DNA of 64,000 bases from Azospirillaceae bacterium (GTDB lineage Bacteria; Pseudomonadota; Alphaproteobacteria; Azospirillales; Azospirillaceae). The translations under genes were made by a program, and so were the position numbers. The stretch's first letter is position 1. Each line of letters opens with the position of its first letter. Under the pieces are notes generated by a model. That model made no database searches. It saw nothing but the letters and a program-made list of their open reading frames with translations, and was not told the DNA's origin. This document shows positions 8,923 to 17,644 of the stretch, piece after piece. Location: contig JARLIO010000005.1 of the NCBI GenBank assembly GCA_031291675.1, positions 1 through 64,000 on the forward strand, given 5' to 3'.

Positions 8923-9786
8923 TCATGGCGCCTCGCCTATCGACGTCGCGGCGATCAGCGATTTGATCCTCTCCGCATCCGCCGGCGTCGCCGGATTGTA
9001 GACCACCATGCTGAGATCCGTCCGGCCGTCGACCGAAAAGGCCGAATATTCAAAGGCCAGCGGGCCGAGAACCGGGTGGCGGATGTGCTTGACGGCTTCG
9101 CCAGGGGCGCCGCGAACGTCGTTGTCGCGCCACATCGTCCTGAATTCGGGACTGAGGCGGCAGAGCTCATCCACAAGCGGCGCCACCTCCGCCGCGGCCC
9201 CGGCCCGCGCAGCGTCGACACGGAACGAGCCCACCACGTGGCGCGCCACGCTCTCCCAGTCGTACTGCACGGCGCGGACACGCGGGTCGAGGAAGATGAT
9301 GCGCAACACATTGCGCTGATGCGGCGGCAGAGCGCCATAATCACCCAGCATGACGGTGGCCGCCCGATTCCAGGCGACCACGTTCCAGATCGCCGTCCGA
9401 ATCAGCGCGGGGCTGGGGTCCAGCGCGTCGAGGACGCGCTGCAGCCGCGGCGTGACACCTTCATTCTCCCGATAGCGGACCTCGGGCAGCCGGCCGAGGC
9501 CGAGCAGGAACAAGTGCTCACGCTCGACGTCCGTCAGCATCAGGGCCCGGGCGATCCGGTTGAGCACGTCGGCCGACGGGGCGCCGCCCCGTCCTTGCTC
9601 CAGCCAAGTATACCAGGTCGGGCTGATATGGGCCCGTTGCGCCACCTCCTCGCGGCGCAGGCCGGGCGTGCGCCGCCGCTCCAGGGCAAGACCGAACGCG
9701 GCCGGATCGAGCTTGAGGCGCCGATCGCGCAGATAGGTCCCGAGGAGGTTTTCGACGGCGAGAGGCTCGCTCATCCTGTTAGTCAT
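8923..9786 (-). CDS. XRE-family regulator with MmyB-like ligand-binding domain
   Basis: 287 aa. The N-terminal HTH has the diagnostic RTPGLRREEVAQRAHISPTWYTWLEQGR pattern (about 38-66), followed by a MmyB-like C-terminal domain with ALIRTAIWNVVAWNRAA. The family is thought to sense fatty-acid-like ligands and commonly regulates a neighbouring SDR gene. An alternative start is the ATG at 9774. It is divergent from the epimerase gene at 10041, but a family A repeat occupies the intergenic region, so any shared promoter has been reshaped by that insertion. Confidence 0.9.
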   Translation of the reverse strand: MTNRMSEPLAVENLLGTYLRDRRLKLDPAAFGLALERRRTPGLRREEVAQRAHISPTWYTWLEQGRGGAPSADVLNRIARALMLTDVEREHLFLLGLGRLPEVRYRENEGVTPRLQRVLDALDPSPALIRTAIWNVVAWNRAATVMLGDYGALPPHQRNVLRIIFLDPRVRAVQYDWESVARHVVGSFRVDAARAGAAAEVAPLVDELCRLSPEFRTMWRDNDVRGAPGEAVKHIRHPVLGPLAFEYSAFSVDGRTDLSMVVYNPATPADAERIKSLIAATSIGEAP

Positions 9787-9860
9787 CTTACTATGATAAA
9801 GTCACTACTTTACCAGAATAGACCGCGAGCCGAGATTTGTCTGCAACGAACCCTGGCGCG

Positions 9861-10024
9861 CAGCGGTTCTCATTTTGGCGACGGACGCGTTGGGCTTTCG
9901 CCCAAACCCAACCGGGGCCATGCCCCAGACCCCCTTGTTTTTGTCAAAAGAGAGGGGGATTCGGGGTTCACCCCGAGCGGGTGCGGGCGGCAGCCCGCGG
10001 CCGACAGCCAAAATGAGAACGGCT
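9861..10024. repeat. Family A MITE-like repeat, copy 2 (full length)
   Basis: About 164 bp bounded by inverted ends CAGCGGTTCTCATTTTGGC and GCCAAAATGAGAACGGCTG. The body is shared with copies 1, 3, 4 and 5. It sits between a divergent XRE regulator and an epimerase, with its right end only 16 bp before the epimerase start codon. Confidence 0.92.
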
Positions 10025-10040
10025 GCCTGGAGACCTGCTC

Positions 10041-10925
10041 ATGCGTGTTTTCGTCACCGGTGCAACCGGATTTATCGGCACTCCTGTCGTCAAGGAACTG
10101 ATCGCCGCCGGACATCAAGTCCTTGGCTTGGCCCGATCGGACGAAGGGGCAAAGTCCCTGGCCGTTCTTGGCGCGGAAGTTCATCGCGGTTCGCTCGACG
10201 ACCTCGATAGCCTGCGTCACGGGGCGACCGCTTCGGATGGCGTCATTCACCTGGCCTTCATTCACGACTGGTCGAATTTCGCGGCGAACTGCGAGATCGA
10301 CCGCCGGGCCATCGAAGCCCTGGGTTCGGTTCTTGCCGGCTCCGATCGGCCCCTGATTGTTACCACGGGGACGGCGGGATTGGCCGGACCGGGTCAGGTT
10401 GCGACCGAAGACGATGACGTGCCGCCGAATTTCCCATTTCCCCGGGTTTCGGAACAGGCGGCCCTGTCGCTGAAGGGCGTTCGTGCTTCGGTCATGCGTC
10501 TGCCCCAGGTTCACAACACGGTGCGGCAAGGGCTTGTCACTTACGCCATCGCGGTGGCGCAGCAGAAAGGTGTGTCGGCCTATATCGGGGAAGGACGCAA
10601 CCGCTGGGCCGCGGCGCATATCTCGGATGTCGCCCGCCTTTATCGGCTGGTGCTGGAAAAGAACGAAGCGGGCGCGAAGTATCATGCGGTGGCCGAAGCG
10701 GGCGTGGCGATGCGCGATATTGCCGAAGCCATCGGTCGCAGCTTGAAGATACCGGTGAAATCCATATCTGCCGAAGACGCATCGACCCATTTCGGCTGGC
10801 TGGCGATGTTCGCCAGCCAGGACCTTCTGGCCTCAAGCGAGAAGACGCGCAAGAAGCTGGGTTGGACTCCGACGGGGCCGGGGCTGATCGCCGATCTCGA
10901 ACAGCTGAACATAGCCGATCGCTGA
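10041..10925 (+). CDS. NAD(P)-dependent epimerase/dehydratase-like SDR
   Basis: 294 aa starting MRVFVTGATGFIGTPVV, the glycine-rich Rossmann motif of extended/atypical SDRs at residues 4-13, with a later helical C-terminal domain (AEAIGRSLKIPVKSI). The catalytic Tyr-x-x-x-Lys is not obvious; the region FPRVSEQAALS occupies that place, as in atypical SDRs of the nucleoside-diphosphate-sugar epimerase group. The divergent XRE/MmyB regulator is the probable controller. The start codon lies just after a family A repeat, which may supply or block the promoter. Confidence 0.82.
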   Translation: MRVFVTGATGFIGTPVVKELIAAGHQVLGLARSDEGAKSLAVLGAEVHRGSLDDLDSLRHGATASDGVIHLAFIHDWSNFAANCEIDRRAIEALGSVLAGSDRPLIVTTGTAGLAGPGQVATEDDDVPPNFPFPRVSEQAALSLKGVRASVMRLPQVHNTVRQGLVTYAIAVAQQKGVSAYIGEGRNRWAAAHISDVARLYRLVLEKNEAGAKYHAVAEAGVAMRDIAEAIGRSLKIPVKSISAEDASTHFGWLAMFASQDLLASSEKTRKKLGWTPTGPGLIADLEQLNIADR

Positions 10926-10947
10926 AACCAGCAAGCCAATCCCGGGG

Positions 10948-11111
10948 CAGCGGTTCTCATTTTGGCGACGCAGCGTTGGGCTTTCGCCCAAACCCAACCA
11001 GGGCCATGCCCCAGACCCCTTTGTTTTTGTCAAAATAGAGGGGGTTTGGGGTTCACCCCGAGCGGGTGCGGGCGGCAGCCCGCGGGCCGATAGCCAAATT
11101 GAGAACGGCTG
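10948..11111. repeat. Family A MITE-like repeat, copy 3 (full length)
   Basis: Same structure as copy 2, with ends CAGCGGTTCTCATTTTGGC and GCCAAATTGAGAACGGCTG. It lies between two convergent epimerase genes. The right end is 5 bp beyond the stop codon of the minus-strand gene. Confidence 0.92.
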
Positions 11112-11116
11112 GTTCT

Positions 11117-12007
11117 TCAGAGTTTGACGTAGTGTTGCCAGGGATGGGCTTCGCGGAAGCCAAGAACTTCGCGGGCCTTGCGATTGGAGAGCGGCGCCTC
11201 GTCGCGGCCCATCGGGCGGGTGATCGGCGTGTTCGGGCAATACTTCGCCAGGAACGCCGCAGTCGGCATGTCGGCGGTGATGGTATCGTTCACGGCGTTG
11301 AAGACCTGATAGCCGAGGCCGTCTTTTTGGAGACAGAGATGAACAATCTCGCCCAGGTCGCGCGCGTCGATATAGCTCCAGGCGTTGCGCTTGCGCGACA
11401 ACGGGTTGGCAAGATAGCCAGGAAAGTTCACGTATTCGTGCGGCTCGATCACATTGGCGATGCGTAGCGCGTAGATGTCGGCGCCGTAGCGCATCGCGAA
11501 GGCGCGCGCGGTTTTTTCGTTGACGACCTTCGACAGGCCGTAGCTGTCCATGGGGTCGCTATCATAGTCCTCCTCCAGCGGGAAGGCGTGGAAGTCCTTG
11601 TCACCCTCGGCGAAACAGACGCCGTAGGTCGTTTCCGATGACGCCACGATCACCTTGCGCACCCCCAGTTTCATCGCCGCCTCGATGACATTATAGGTGC
11701 CGACGGTGTTGACGACGAAGGTGCGGTTGTCGGGCTCGATCATCACACGGGGAATCGCGGCGAAATGGACCACGGCGTCGGGCGCGCGCGGCGGCCGGCC
11801 CTCGTCAAAACCATCAAAACCAAAATGGGTGGTGAGCGCATTGAACACCGCGCCACTATCGCTGGTATCGGTGATCAGGGTGTTGACGCCGGGCAGGTCG
11901 AGCGGCTTGAGATCGAGGTTGAGAACGGCGTAGCCCTTGGCCAGCAGATGCTGCACCGCATGCCGCCCGGCCTTGCCGGTTCCCCCGGTGAAAATAACTC
12001 TCTTCAT
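11117..12007 (-). CDS. NAD-dependent epimerase/dehydratase (extended SDR)
   Basis: 296 aa starting MKRVIFTGGTGKAGRHAV, a GxxGxxG cofactor motif, with the extended-SDR active site S-S-E-T-T-Y-G...Y-G-L-S-K (YxxxK), followed by the substrate-binding C-terminal part. The ATG at 12007 is chosen because the Rossmann motif starts there; the 12034 frame adds a spurious 9 residues. The protein resembles nucleotide-sugar or aldose-type epimerases; the exact sugar is not predictable. The neighbour on the 3' side is repeat copy 3. Confidence 0.87.
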   Translation of the reverse strand: MKRVIFTGGTGKAGRHAVQHLLAKGYAVLNLDLKPLDLPGVNTLITDTSDSGAVFNALTTHFGFDGFDEGRPPRAPDAVVHFAAIPRVMIEPDNRTFVVNTVGTYNVIEAAMKLGVRKVIVASSETTYGVCFAEGDKDFHAFPLEEDYDSDPMDSYGLSKVVNEKTARAFAMRYGADIYALRIANVIEPHEYVNFPGYLANPLSRKRNAWSYIDARDLGEIVHLCLQKDGLGYQVFNAVNDTITADMPTAAFLAKYCPNTPITRPMGRDEAPLSNRKAREVLGFREAHPWQHYVKL

Positions 12008-12264
12008 CGCGTCAGTCTCCGTTGTTCCTGGCATTCCGGCCTGCGTTGCAGGTCGATCGTCCGACTGTTATCGCCGCCACTTCGGTGGCCCGGTTCACGC
12101 CGACGCTACCCTGGCTCAGGACAGGGGTCAACGTACGCCGCTGTGCCAATGACGATCCCCCGTTTGCTCAAGCGGTTCCGTCTCGAACACCGGAGGCCGC
12201 ATGCAAAACGGCTGGGGATTGCACCACGTCACGCCCCGATACACCTCGTTCGTGGCGCTTCTCA

Positions 12265-12621
12265 TCATTCCCCTTTCCGGCCCGTTCTCGACGACACCGC
12301 CAGGCCGAGGAACACCAGCACGGCTTGGTTGAGCCGAACCATGTCCTCGACGTCCAGCCGGCCGATCCGCTCGCCCACCATGGATTTCGGGACGGTGGTG
12401 ATCTTGTCCACCATCAGCCGGGAGTAAGAACGCAGTCCGTTGCGCTCGTTCGGTTCGACCGGCAGCCGGAACAGGGGCGCCTCTGTCGGGTCCGTGGTGA
12501 AGGAACAGACTGTGATCGAGTCCGTTGCGTCGAAGGCGTCGTCCTGGACGATGACGACAGGGCGCAGCTTGCCCGCATCGTCCTTGCCGCCTGAGACGGT
12601 CCAGATGTCGCCCCGCCTCAT
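12265..12621 (-). CDS. mazF: PemK/MazF-family endoribonuclease toxin
   Basis: 118 aa beginning MRRGDIWTVSGGKDDAGKLRPVVIVQDD, the PemK/MazF fold with the conserved RPVVI and the later P-x-x-x-N-G-L-R-S and VDKITTVPK segments. MazF-type toxins cut mRNA (or tRNA/rRNA) at short motifs and are held inactive by a cognate antitoxin. The start overlaps the antitoxin stop as ATGA (12618-12621), the usual coupled arrangement. The toxin frame looks intact, whereas the antitoxin frame upstream is broken. Confidence 0.88.
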   Translation of the reverse strand: MRRGDIWTVSGGKDDAGKLRPVVIVQDDAFDATDSITVCSFTTDPTEAPLFRLPVEPNERNGLRSYSRLMVDKITTVPKSMVGERIGRLDVEDMVRLNQAVLVFLGLAVSSRTGRKGE

Positions 12622-12843
12622 TCATCATCCCCGTCAGACACCGCGTCGATGAACGCCTGATCCTCGGCCGCATGGGCGCTCGCCGCCACCGCCGCTGACT
12701 GTCGGTGCGCCTCCCGCCTGGAAGGACGACGCCCGCACATCCGGCACCCAAATCTGGATCGGCCGCAGGCCTTGGGCGCGCAGCCGGTCGCGGTGTTCCT
12801 GAACCTTCACCTTGGTGGGCTTCGCGCCCCTTCCCTGCGCCAT
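12618..12843 (-). pseudogene. MazE-like/DUF3018-type antitoxin, frameshifted
   Basis: The ATG at 12843 opens [20 protein letters not shown]...[11 protein letters not shown], the pattern of DUF3018-type antitoxins paired with PemK/MazF toxins. After ...SSFQA near 12715 the frame fails: one extra base in the C-run (forward CTCCC at 12711-12715) sends translation to a stop at about 12634. Removing one base restores [19 protein letters not shown]... ending in a TGA that overlaps the toxin ATG. The C-terminal half, which normally neutralises the toxin, is therefore not made unless this is a sequencing error or slippage occurs. Confidence 0.75.
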
Positions 12844-13002
12844 GACTCGATCCCCCAAACTTAGTTACATGTCACTTTTCGCGAGCCCCCTCGGCAAGGG
12901 GGCGATTCGGTTCGGGCGGCCGGTCGTGACCGTGCCCGCCGCAAAATCGGCGGTTCTTGCCGATAGGGGCGCCGGCGGTTCGCCGACGAGGGCGGGGCCG
13001 TC

Positions 13003-13298
13003 GATCCGCATGTCCCGTCTCCGACATCGTTTGTCTGAACGTCGTTATTTAGCGCAATTGGGCCATACTGTATATCCCGAACCATCAAAGGCAGATGATG
13101 GAGATCGTCCGATGCTCGATAACTGGATCGACGTGCATGCGCACTTCACGCCGCCCCTGACTCCCGAAGAAAGCGATGCGCGCTGGAAGTCCATGCAGGA
13201 CGCCGATTGGACGGGTCCGAAGCCGCCCGATTGGAATCTTGAATACACGTTGGATTACATGGATCGCGCCGGATTTGCGATGCAAATGCTCAGCAATA
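13003..13298. repeat. 296-bp direct duplication, copy 1 (5' end of an amidohydrolase gene)
   Basis: Bases 13003-13298 recur at 23393-23688 (offset 10,390) with six mismatches seen by eye. This copy holds the promoter region and first 62 codons of the intact amidohydrolase gene. Confidence 0.95.
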
Positions 13299-14074
13299 TT
13301 CCCAGGAATTTGGAGCTTTTGCGGCGTTCCAACGACTATGGCGCCTCAATTGTCAGGCGACATCCGTCGCGGTTCGGGCTCCTCGCCGCACTTCCAACCG
13401 ACGCCCCGGAAGCGGCGCTTGGCGAAATCGCGCGGGGTTACGGGATATTGGCGGCCGACGGCTTTGCCGTGACGTGCTGCTACAATGGCGTCTATCTGAG
13501 CGATCCCCGTCTGGAGCCGGTTTGGGCCGAGCTGGACCGACGGGAGGCTGTCGTCTTTGCCCATCCGAATGCCTACGGGCCTGGCTCGTTCGGCCGTCCG
13601 AGCGCCCTTCTGGAAGTCGCGTTCGAAACGACCCGTACCGTCGTCGACATGCTCTACGCCGGGATCTTTCGCAGGTATCCCAACGTCAAGCTTGTCCTCG
13701 CCCATTGCGGCGCGGCGCTGCCAGCGCTTTCTGGCCGCCTTCTCTTGCTTGGCACCCAGCCCTGGGTGCCCAATCCGAATCATCTCAGCAGCGACGAGAT
13801 GCGGGAACAGTTGCGGCGACTTTTCCTTGATACCGCGATGACGGGTTCGGCCCACACGCTTGCGCCGGCGTTGTCCATGACCACATGCGATCATGTCGTC
13901 TACGGTTCTGACTGCGGTGTGCCGTGCACGGTGGAGGCTACGGCGTTGGCGAACATCAAAGCCCTCTTGAATTTCGCCGGACTGACATCGGAGCAAATTG
14001 AACAGATCGGTCACAACGCCAAGCAGTTGTTCCCAAAAGCGGCAAGACGGATTGCGGGCGGAACGGTCGCGTAA
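13112..14074 (+). CDS. Amidohydrolase family 2 (ACMSD-like) metal-dependent hydrolase/decarboxylase
   Basis: 320 aa from the ATG at 13112. The N-terminal metal motif H-A-H-F (IDVHAHFTPP) is intact. Later motifs are VVFAHPN, LVLAHCGAALP and the catalytic Asp segment VVYGSDCGVP. This matches ACMSD/gamma-resorcylate-decarboxylase-type proteins that act on aromatic carboxylates. The longer frame upstream (from 12812) is not supported because the domain starts with this Met. The first 62 codons are duplicated at 23.5 kb in a truncated copy. Confidence 0.88.
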   Translation: MLDNWIDVHAHFTPPLTPEESDARWKSMQDADWTGPKPPDWNLEYTLDYMDRAGFAMQMLSNIPRNLELLRRSNDYGASIVRRHPSRFGLLAALPTDAPEAALGEIARGYGILAADGFAVTCCYNGVYLSDPRLEPVWAELDRREAVVFAHPNAYGPGSFGRPSALLEVAFETTRTVVDMLYAGIFRRYPNVKLVLAHCGAALPALSGRLLLLGTQPWVPNPNHLSSDEMREQLRRLFLDTAMTGSAHTLAPALSMTTCDHVVYGSDCGVPCTVEATALANIKALLNFAGLTSEQIEQIGHNAKQLFPKAARRIAGGTVA

Positions 14075-14134
14075 CAAGCCACGGCGCGAATCAAAGTGAT
14101 CGAATGCGGCGACAGCTCTGTTCAATATTATTGC

Positions 14135-14698
14135 TCAGCGGTCCGCCTTTCCTGAATTCCAATAGTACAGTGCGGCATCTCGCCCAAGGCCGCGGCGACC
14201 TCGCGTCGCTGCCGGCTTTCTGTCCCGAAACCAAAAGGTCAGCGCCACAACAGGCGTACCCGGCTGGAGTTGGGTATCGAAAAGGCTTGCCACCTTGGGC
14301 ATAGGCTTGATCATCAGATAGCAAGTCGCCGCATCAGCGTCGGTCAAATCGCAACAATAGAAATCACCGCGAGTTACGGTCACCCGGGAGAGCTGTCGCG
14401 TCCGAAACCTGGCGACCCAGTACGGCAAAGGCGAGATCTCAATCCCGCGGATCTGCGCCGAAGGGAACGCTCGCGCTACGGCGATGATCAAGGATCCCCA
14501 CCCGCAGCCCAAATCATAGATGATCGCGTCGGCAGGAAGCGTCGCTTCCCGGAGAAGCGCGACGACATCGGACGCCTCCGCGGCGCCCGACGGATGCGGC
14601 GGGACACCGGTGATGAATTGAAAGAGCAGGAGCGACAGGCCAAGGGCGAGAACGGCAGATAGAACAAGGATCGACAAGAGGCCCGCCATCACCCTCAC
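14135..14698 (-). CDS. Membrane-anchored class I SAM-dependent methyltransferase
   Basis: About 187 aa: one hydrophobic N-terminal segment (residues 5-30), then the SAM-binding motif YDLGCGWGSLIIAVARAFP and an acidic loop GIEIS. This is the motif I/II pattern of Rossmann methyltransferases, without clues to substrate. The GTG start at 14698 overlaps the TGA of the ABC transporter remnant (GTGA); an ATG at 14689 is the alternative. The gene was therefore the distal cistron of an operon whose first gene is now broken. Confidence 0.78.
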   Translation of the reverse strand: MRVMAGLLSILVLSAVLALGLSLLLFQFITGVPPHPSGAAEASDVVALLREATLPADAIIYDLGCGWGSLIIAVARAFPSAQIRGIEISPLPYWVARFRTRQLSRVTVTRGDFYCCDLTDADAATCYLMIKPMPKVASLFDTQLQPGTPVVALTFWFRDRKPAATRGRRGLGRDAALYYWNSGKADR

Positions 14699-15150
14699 GC
14701 CCTCGCGAACTGGCGCCGATAACGGCCGCCGGTGACCCCGTCGCGGGCAGGAAGGTCGCTATGGGTTCCCTGTTCGACGATGCGCCCGTCCTGGACGACG
14801 AGGATCTGATCCGCCTTTTTGGCGGCAGCGCTTGTCATTTTAGCGACGAAGCGTTGGGCTTTCGCCCAAACCCAACGGGGGCAATGCCCCAGCCCCCTTT
14901 GTTTTTGTCAAAATGGCGGGGGATTCGGGGTTTACCCCGAGCGGGTACGGGCGGCAGCCCGCGGGCCGAAAGCCAAAATGAGAACCGCTGGTTTGGCATA
15001 GAGAAGATTGTTTCGCATGGTACCGTGGAACAGGTGAGCGTCCTGGGTGACGACCCCGATGCGTTCGCGCAGAGACGCCCGCGTCGCCGCTCGGATGTCC
15101 TGGCCGGTGATGTTCACGACGCCTGAGATTGGATCGTATAGGCGAGACAC
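14695..15150 (-). pseudogene. ABC transporter ATPase remnant interrupted by a family A repeat
   Basis: Reading on the minus strand, 15150-14991 encodes an ABC exporter segment (SRLYDPISGVVNITGQDIR...LRERIGVVTQDAHLFHGTMRNNL), the region between Walker A and the signature. After the 165-bp repeat, 14831-14695 encodes the C-terminal end (ADQILVVQDGRIVEQGTHSDL...). The signature motif, Walker B and all membrane helices are missing. This was probably an HlyB/MsbA-type fused exporter. Confidence 0.85.
14826..14990. repeat. Family A MITE-like repeat, copy 4, inserted in an ABC transporter gene
   Basis: Ends CAGCGCTTGTCATTTTAGC and GCCAAAATGAGAACCGCTG. Coding sequence of one ABC ATPase lies on both sides, which shows the element has moved, although host sequence was also lost at the site. 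Confidence 0.92.
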
Positions 15151-15363
15151 CTGGAAAGGGGAAGGGGCTGTCCCTCAGCCTCATTCTGCCTTGTTTGCCG
15201 GGGGAGGCTTCACCAGATGAGCCGGAGCCATCTGGCGCGCAGGAGCGCCGAGGCCACCCGAATCCGAGGGCAGGATAGAAGCCGGCAATGTGCGTGCCCT
15301 CGACAGGCGGAAACATCAAACCGAAGCCGTCTGAACAGCCGTCTGAACAGAGGGACGACAGAC

Positions 15364-15816
15364 ATGGTCGAAACAATCCGGTTGGCGACGCCCGACGACG
15401 TTGCGGCCGTCACGTCGCTGACCAGAGCGGCCTATGCAAAATGGGTCCCCGTGATTGGACGCGAACCTTTGCCGATGAAGGCCGACTATGCCGTCGCGAT
15501 CAGAGACCACCGTATCGACCTGCTCTGTGACGAGTCGGAAGTGGCGGCGCTGGTCGAGACGATACAGCGCCCCGGCGATTTGCTGATCGAGAACGTGGCC
15601 GTCGCGCCGCATTTTCAGAAGCGCGGCTATGGGCGGCGAATGCTGGCCCATGCCGAGCAGATCGCCATTCAAAGCGGTTTGCCGGAAGTCCGATTGTACA
15701 CGAACGCCAAATTCGCCACCAATCTGCGCCTCTATGAATCGCTTGGATATGCGGTGGAGCGCGTGGAACCGCTGTATGGCGGCATCATCGTCCACATGCT
15801 CAAGCGCGTTCCATAG
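15364..15816 (+). CDS. GNAT-family N-acetyltransferase
   Basis: 150 aa with the acetyl-CoA binding motif A region NVAVAPHFQKRGYGRRMLAHAEQIA (V-x-P-x-x-Q-x-x-G-x-G) and the motif B end LYESLGYAVERVEP. The ATG at 15364 starts the domain directly. The substrate is unknown; similar small GNATs act on amines, toxins or antibiotics. The next gene, a TetR regulator, is convergent. Confidence 0.88.
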   Translation: MVETIRLATPDDVAAVTSLTRAAYAKWVPVIGREPLPMKADYAVAIRDHRIDLLCDESEVAALVETIQRPGDLLIENVAVAPHFQKRGYGRRMLAHAEQIAIQSGLPEVRLYTNAKFATNLRLYESLGYAVERVEPLYGGIIVHMLKRVP

Positions 15817-15877
15817 GCACCAGGTCCGCCGCATCGCTCGACATCGCGTTCCTGATGCCGTCCGCCCCATCACCCTG

Positions 15878-15968
15878 GTGGGGTGCGTCGCTGACAATGA
15901 GAGGATCTCTCGCCAGCGTCATGCTCGCGTTCGCGAGGGCGACGCTCGCAAATTCGATGACGCCCCCT
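15878..15968. repeat. Family C palindromic repeat, copy 1
   Basis: Contains GTCGCTGACAATGAGAGGAT and GCGAGGGCGACGCTCGCAAA, which recur in the intergenic spaces near 21.9, 25.5, 29.9-30.15, 35.3, 38.8, 45.7 and 58.15 kb. Here it overlaps the 3' end of the TetR gene. Confidence 0.8.
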
Positions 15969-16536
15969 GATCGCTCCTGAATTTTTGGACGAGAATGTTC
16001 AATCGAACCTCGGCGCCTTCCGTCGGGATCCGTTCAGATTGCACGAGGACGACCATTCCATGCAACGCGCTCCACAGCACCTCGGCCAGGAAGACCCGCT
16101 CTTGCCGATCTGGCCCAAGCGCGGTGACCAACGCGGCGAAGGCGGCACGGAGGGCGGGCGGCGTTTCCTCGCTGGCGAATTTGATCCCCGTCGGCAAGAC
16201 GAACATCGCCTCATAGACAACCGGCCGCGAACGGGCAAAATCGAGATAGGCGGCACAGACGTTGCGGAGAACATCCGGCGCGTCCGTGACGTTCGCCGTT
16301 GCCATTTCCAATCGCGTCGCAAGTTCCTCGAAGCCTCTCGTGGCCACGGCGGCCATGATGTCGGCCTTGCCCTTGAAGTGGCTGTAGAGAACCGGCTGGC
16401 TATAGTTGATGAGCTCCGCGAGACGGCGCGTGGTGACAGCGTCCCAGCCCTCGGCTTCGGCCAGCTCGCGCGCTGCCACCAGGATGAGTTCATAGCGCTC
16501 CGCACGCTGGCGCTCTTTGCGTTCGGCGATTGACAT
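15919..16536 (-). CDS. TetR/AcrR-family transcriptional regulator (C-terminus run into a repeat)
   Basis: 205 aa with a TetR HTH at residues 14-60 (AARELAEAEGWDAVTTRRLAELINYSQPVLYSHFKGKADI) and a WHG-type C-terminal ligand domain. The last 14 residues (ASSNLRASPSRTRA) are encoded by repeat family C, so the native stop codon has been lost and replaced. It is divergent from the DUF4267 gene at 16638, the probable regulated target together with the SnoaL-like gene after it. Confidence 0.88.
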   Translation of the reverse strand: MSIAERKERQRAERYELILVAARELAEAEGWDAVTTRRLAELINYSQPVLYSHFKGKADIMAAVATRGFEELATRLEMATANVTDAPDVLRNVCAAYLDFARSRPVVYEAMFVLPTGIKFASEETPPALRAAFAALVTALGPDRQERVFLAEVLWSALHGMVVLVQSERIPTEGAEVRLNILVQKFRSDQGASSNLRASPSRTRA

Positions 16537-16637
16537 CCAGAAATCCTATCAACGAACGAAATTATGTCAATGCTAGATTTCTGTTGACGCCAAATCCTAG
16601 CACCGCTAGTTTATATACAGATGACAGGAGATTCCTC

Positions 16638-17021
16638 ATGATCCAAATCGGCTATGTGCTTTCCGGCCTGATCGCGGCCGCAATTTTGTTCCTCGGCACG
16701 CGCTTCTGGTTGGCGCCTGCCACCGCATCGGCCGCCTTTGGCATCGCCGATTCACCCCCACCATCGACAGGGCTTACCGCGTGGCTGTCTGTAAAGGGCA
16801 CGCGGGATATCGCGGCGGGGCTTTTTGTCATCCTGCTCATGGTCAATGGATCGCCGCGCGTGCTCGGCGAATTCATGCTCGTGGCGAGCCTGATCGCATT
16901 TGGCGATATGGCGACAGTCCTTCGGTCGGGCGGCAGCAGAGCCCTCGCCTTCGGCATGCATGGCCTTACGGGGCTGGTCATCGTCGCAACGGGCGCGTGC
17001 CTCATCTTCGCCGCCACGTAA
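16638..17021 (+). CDS. DUF4267-type small membrane protein
   Basis: 127 aa with four hydrophobic segments (about 4-22, 48-65, 73-95, 102-125), matching the layout of DUF4267 proteins, a family of unknown function often controlled by an adjacent TetR gene. The ATG at 16638 follows ACAGGAG. The divergent TetR gene is 101 bp away and the SnoaL-like gene follows 39 bp downstream, suggesting a small TetR-controlled operon. Confidence 0.72.
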   Translation: MIQIGYVLSGLIAAAILFLGTRFWLAPATASAAFGIADSPPPSTGLTAWLSVKGTRDIAAGLFVILLMVNGSPRVLGEFMLVASLIAFGDMATVLRSGGSRALAFGMHGLTGLVIVATGACLIFAAT

Positions 17022-17060
17022 AATCTGATCCAACGACTTAAAACGGGAAAGGAACGAAAA

Positions 17061-17498
17061 ATGACGACCACAATGCCGGATGATCTGGTCAAACTCGGCT
17101 ATCTCTTCGCCGAGATCATGTCCAGCCACGATGTATCGCGCTTCGACGAGATCAAGGCGCCCAACTATGTCAACCACAACGCCTTCGCCGAACCGGGCCT
17201 GGAGGGTTCAAAGAAGGTCCTCGGCGCCATCATCGCGGCTGTGCCCGACCTCACGGTGACTGCGGAAGACGTCTTCGTCTCGGCGGATGGCTCCCGCGTC
17301 GTCGGCCGCTACCGCTACGACGGCACACACACCGGAAACCTCCTCGGCTACGCCGGCACCGGCAGGCCTTTCGCAATGCGCTCGATCGACATCTGGCGGG
17401 CCGAGGACGGTAAATTCGTCGAGCATTGGGACGAGCTCAACACGCTCGACGTCTTCATTCAAATCGGCGCCGTCTCCCCGCCCCGCCAGCCGTCATAA
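17061..17498 (+). CDS. SnoaL-like/ester cyclase-family protein
   Basis: 145 aa of the NTF2-like SnoaL fold, with NHNAF, the VVGRYRYDGTHTG strand and EHWDELNTLDVFIQIG at the C-terminus. These pockets isomerise or cyclise small ketones, or simply bind them. GGAAAGGAACGAAAA precedes the ATG, a good ribosome binding site. It probably shares a transcript with the DUF4267 gene upstream. The substrate is unknown. Confidence 0.82.
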   Translation: MTTTMPDDLVKLGYLFAEIMSSHDVSRFDEIKAPNYVNHNAFAEPGLEGSKKVLGAIIAAVPDLTVTAEDVFVSADGSRVVGRYRYDGTHTGNLLGYAGTGRPFAMRSIDIWRAEDGKFVEHWDELNTLDVFIQIGAVSPPRQPS

Positions 17499-17644
17499 CC
17501 CCGCGCGCCGCAACGGCCCAGGATCCCGGTCACGACACGGGTTGGCGCGCAGGGAAGCCCCACACGCTTGCTGGTCGCGGTGGCGAGACTGATCGCCATC
17601 GCGACGGGGGCGCCTGACTGATCAGCCCTCGACAGGAGACCGCC

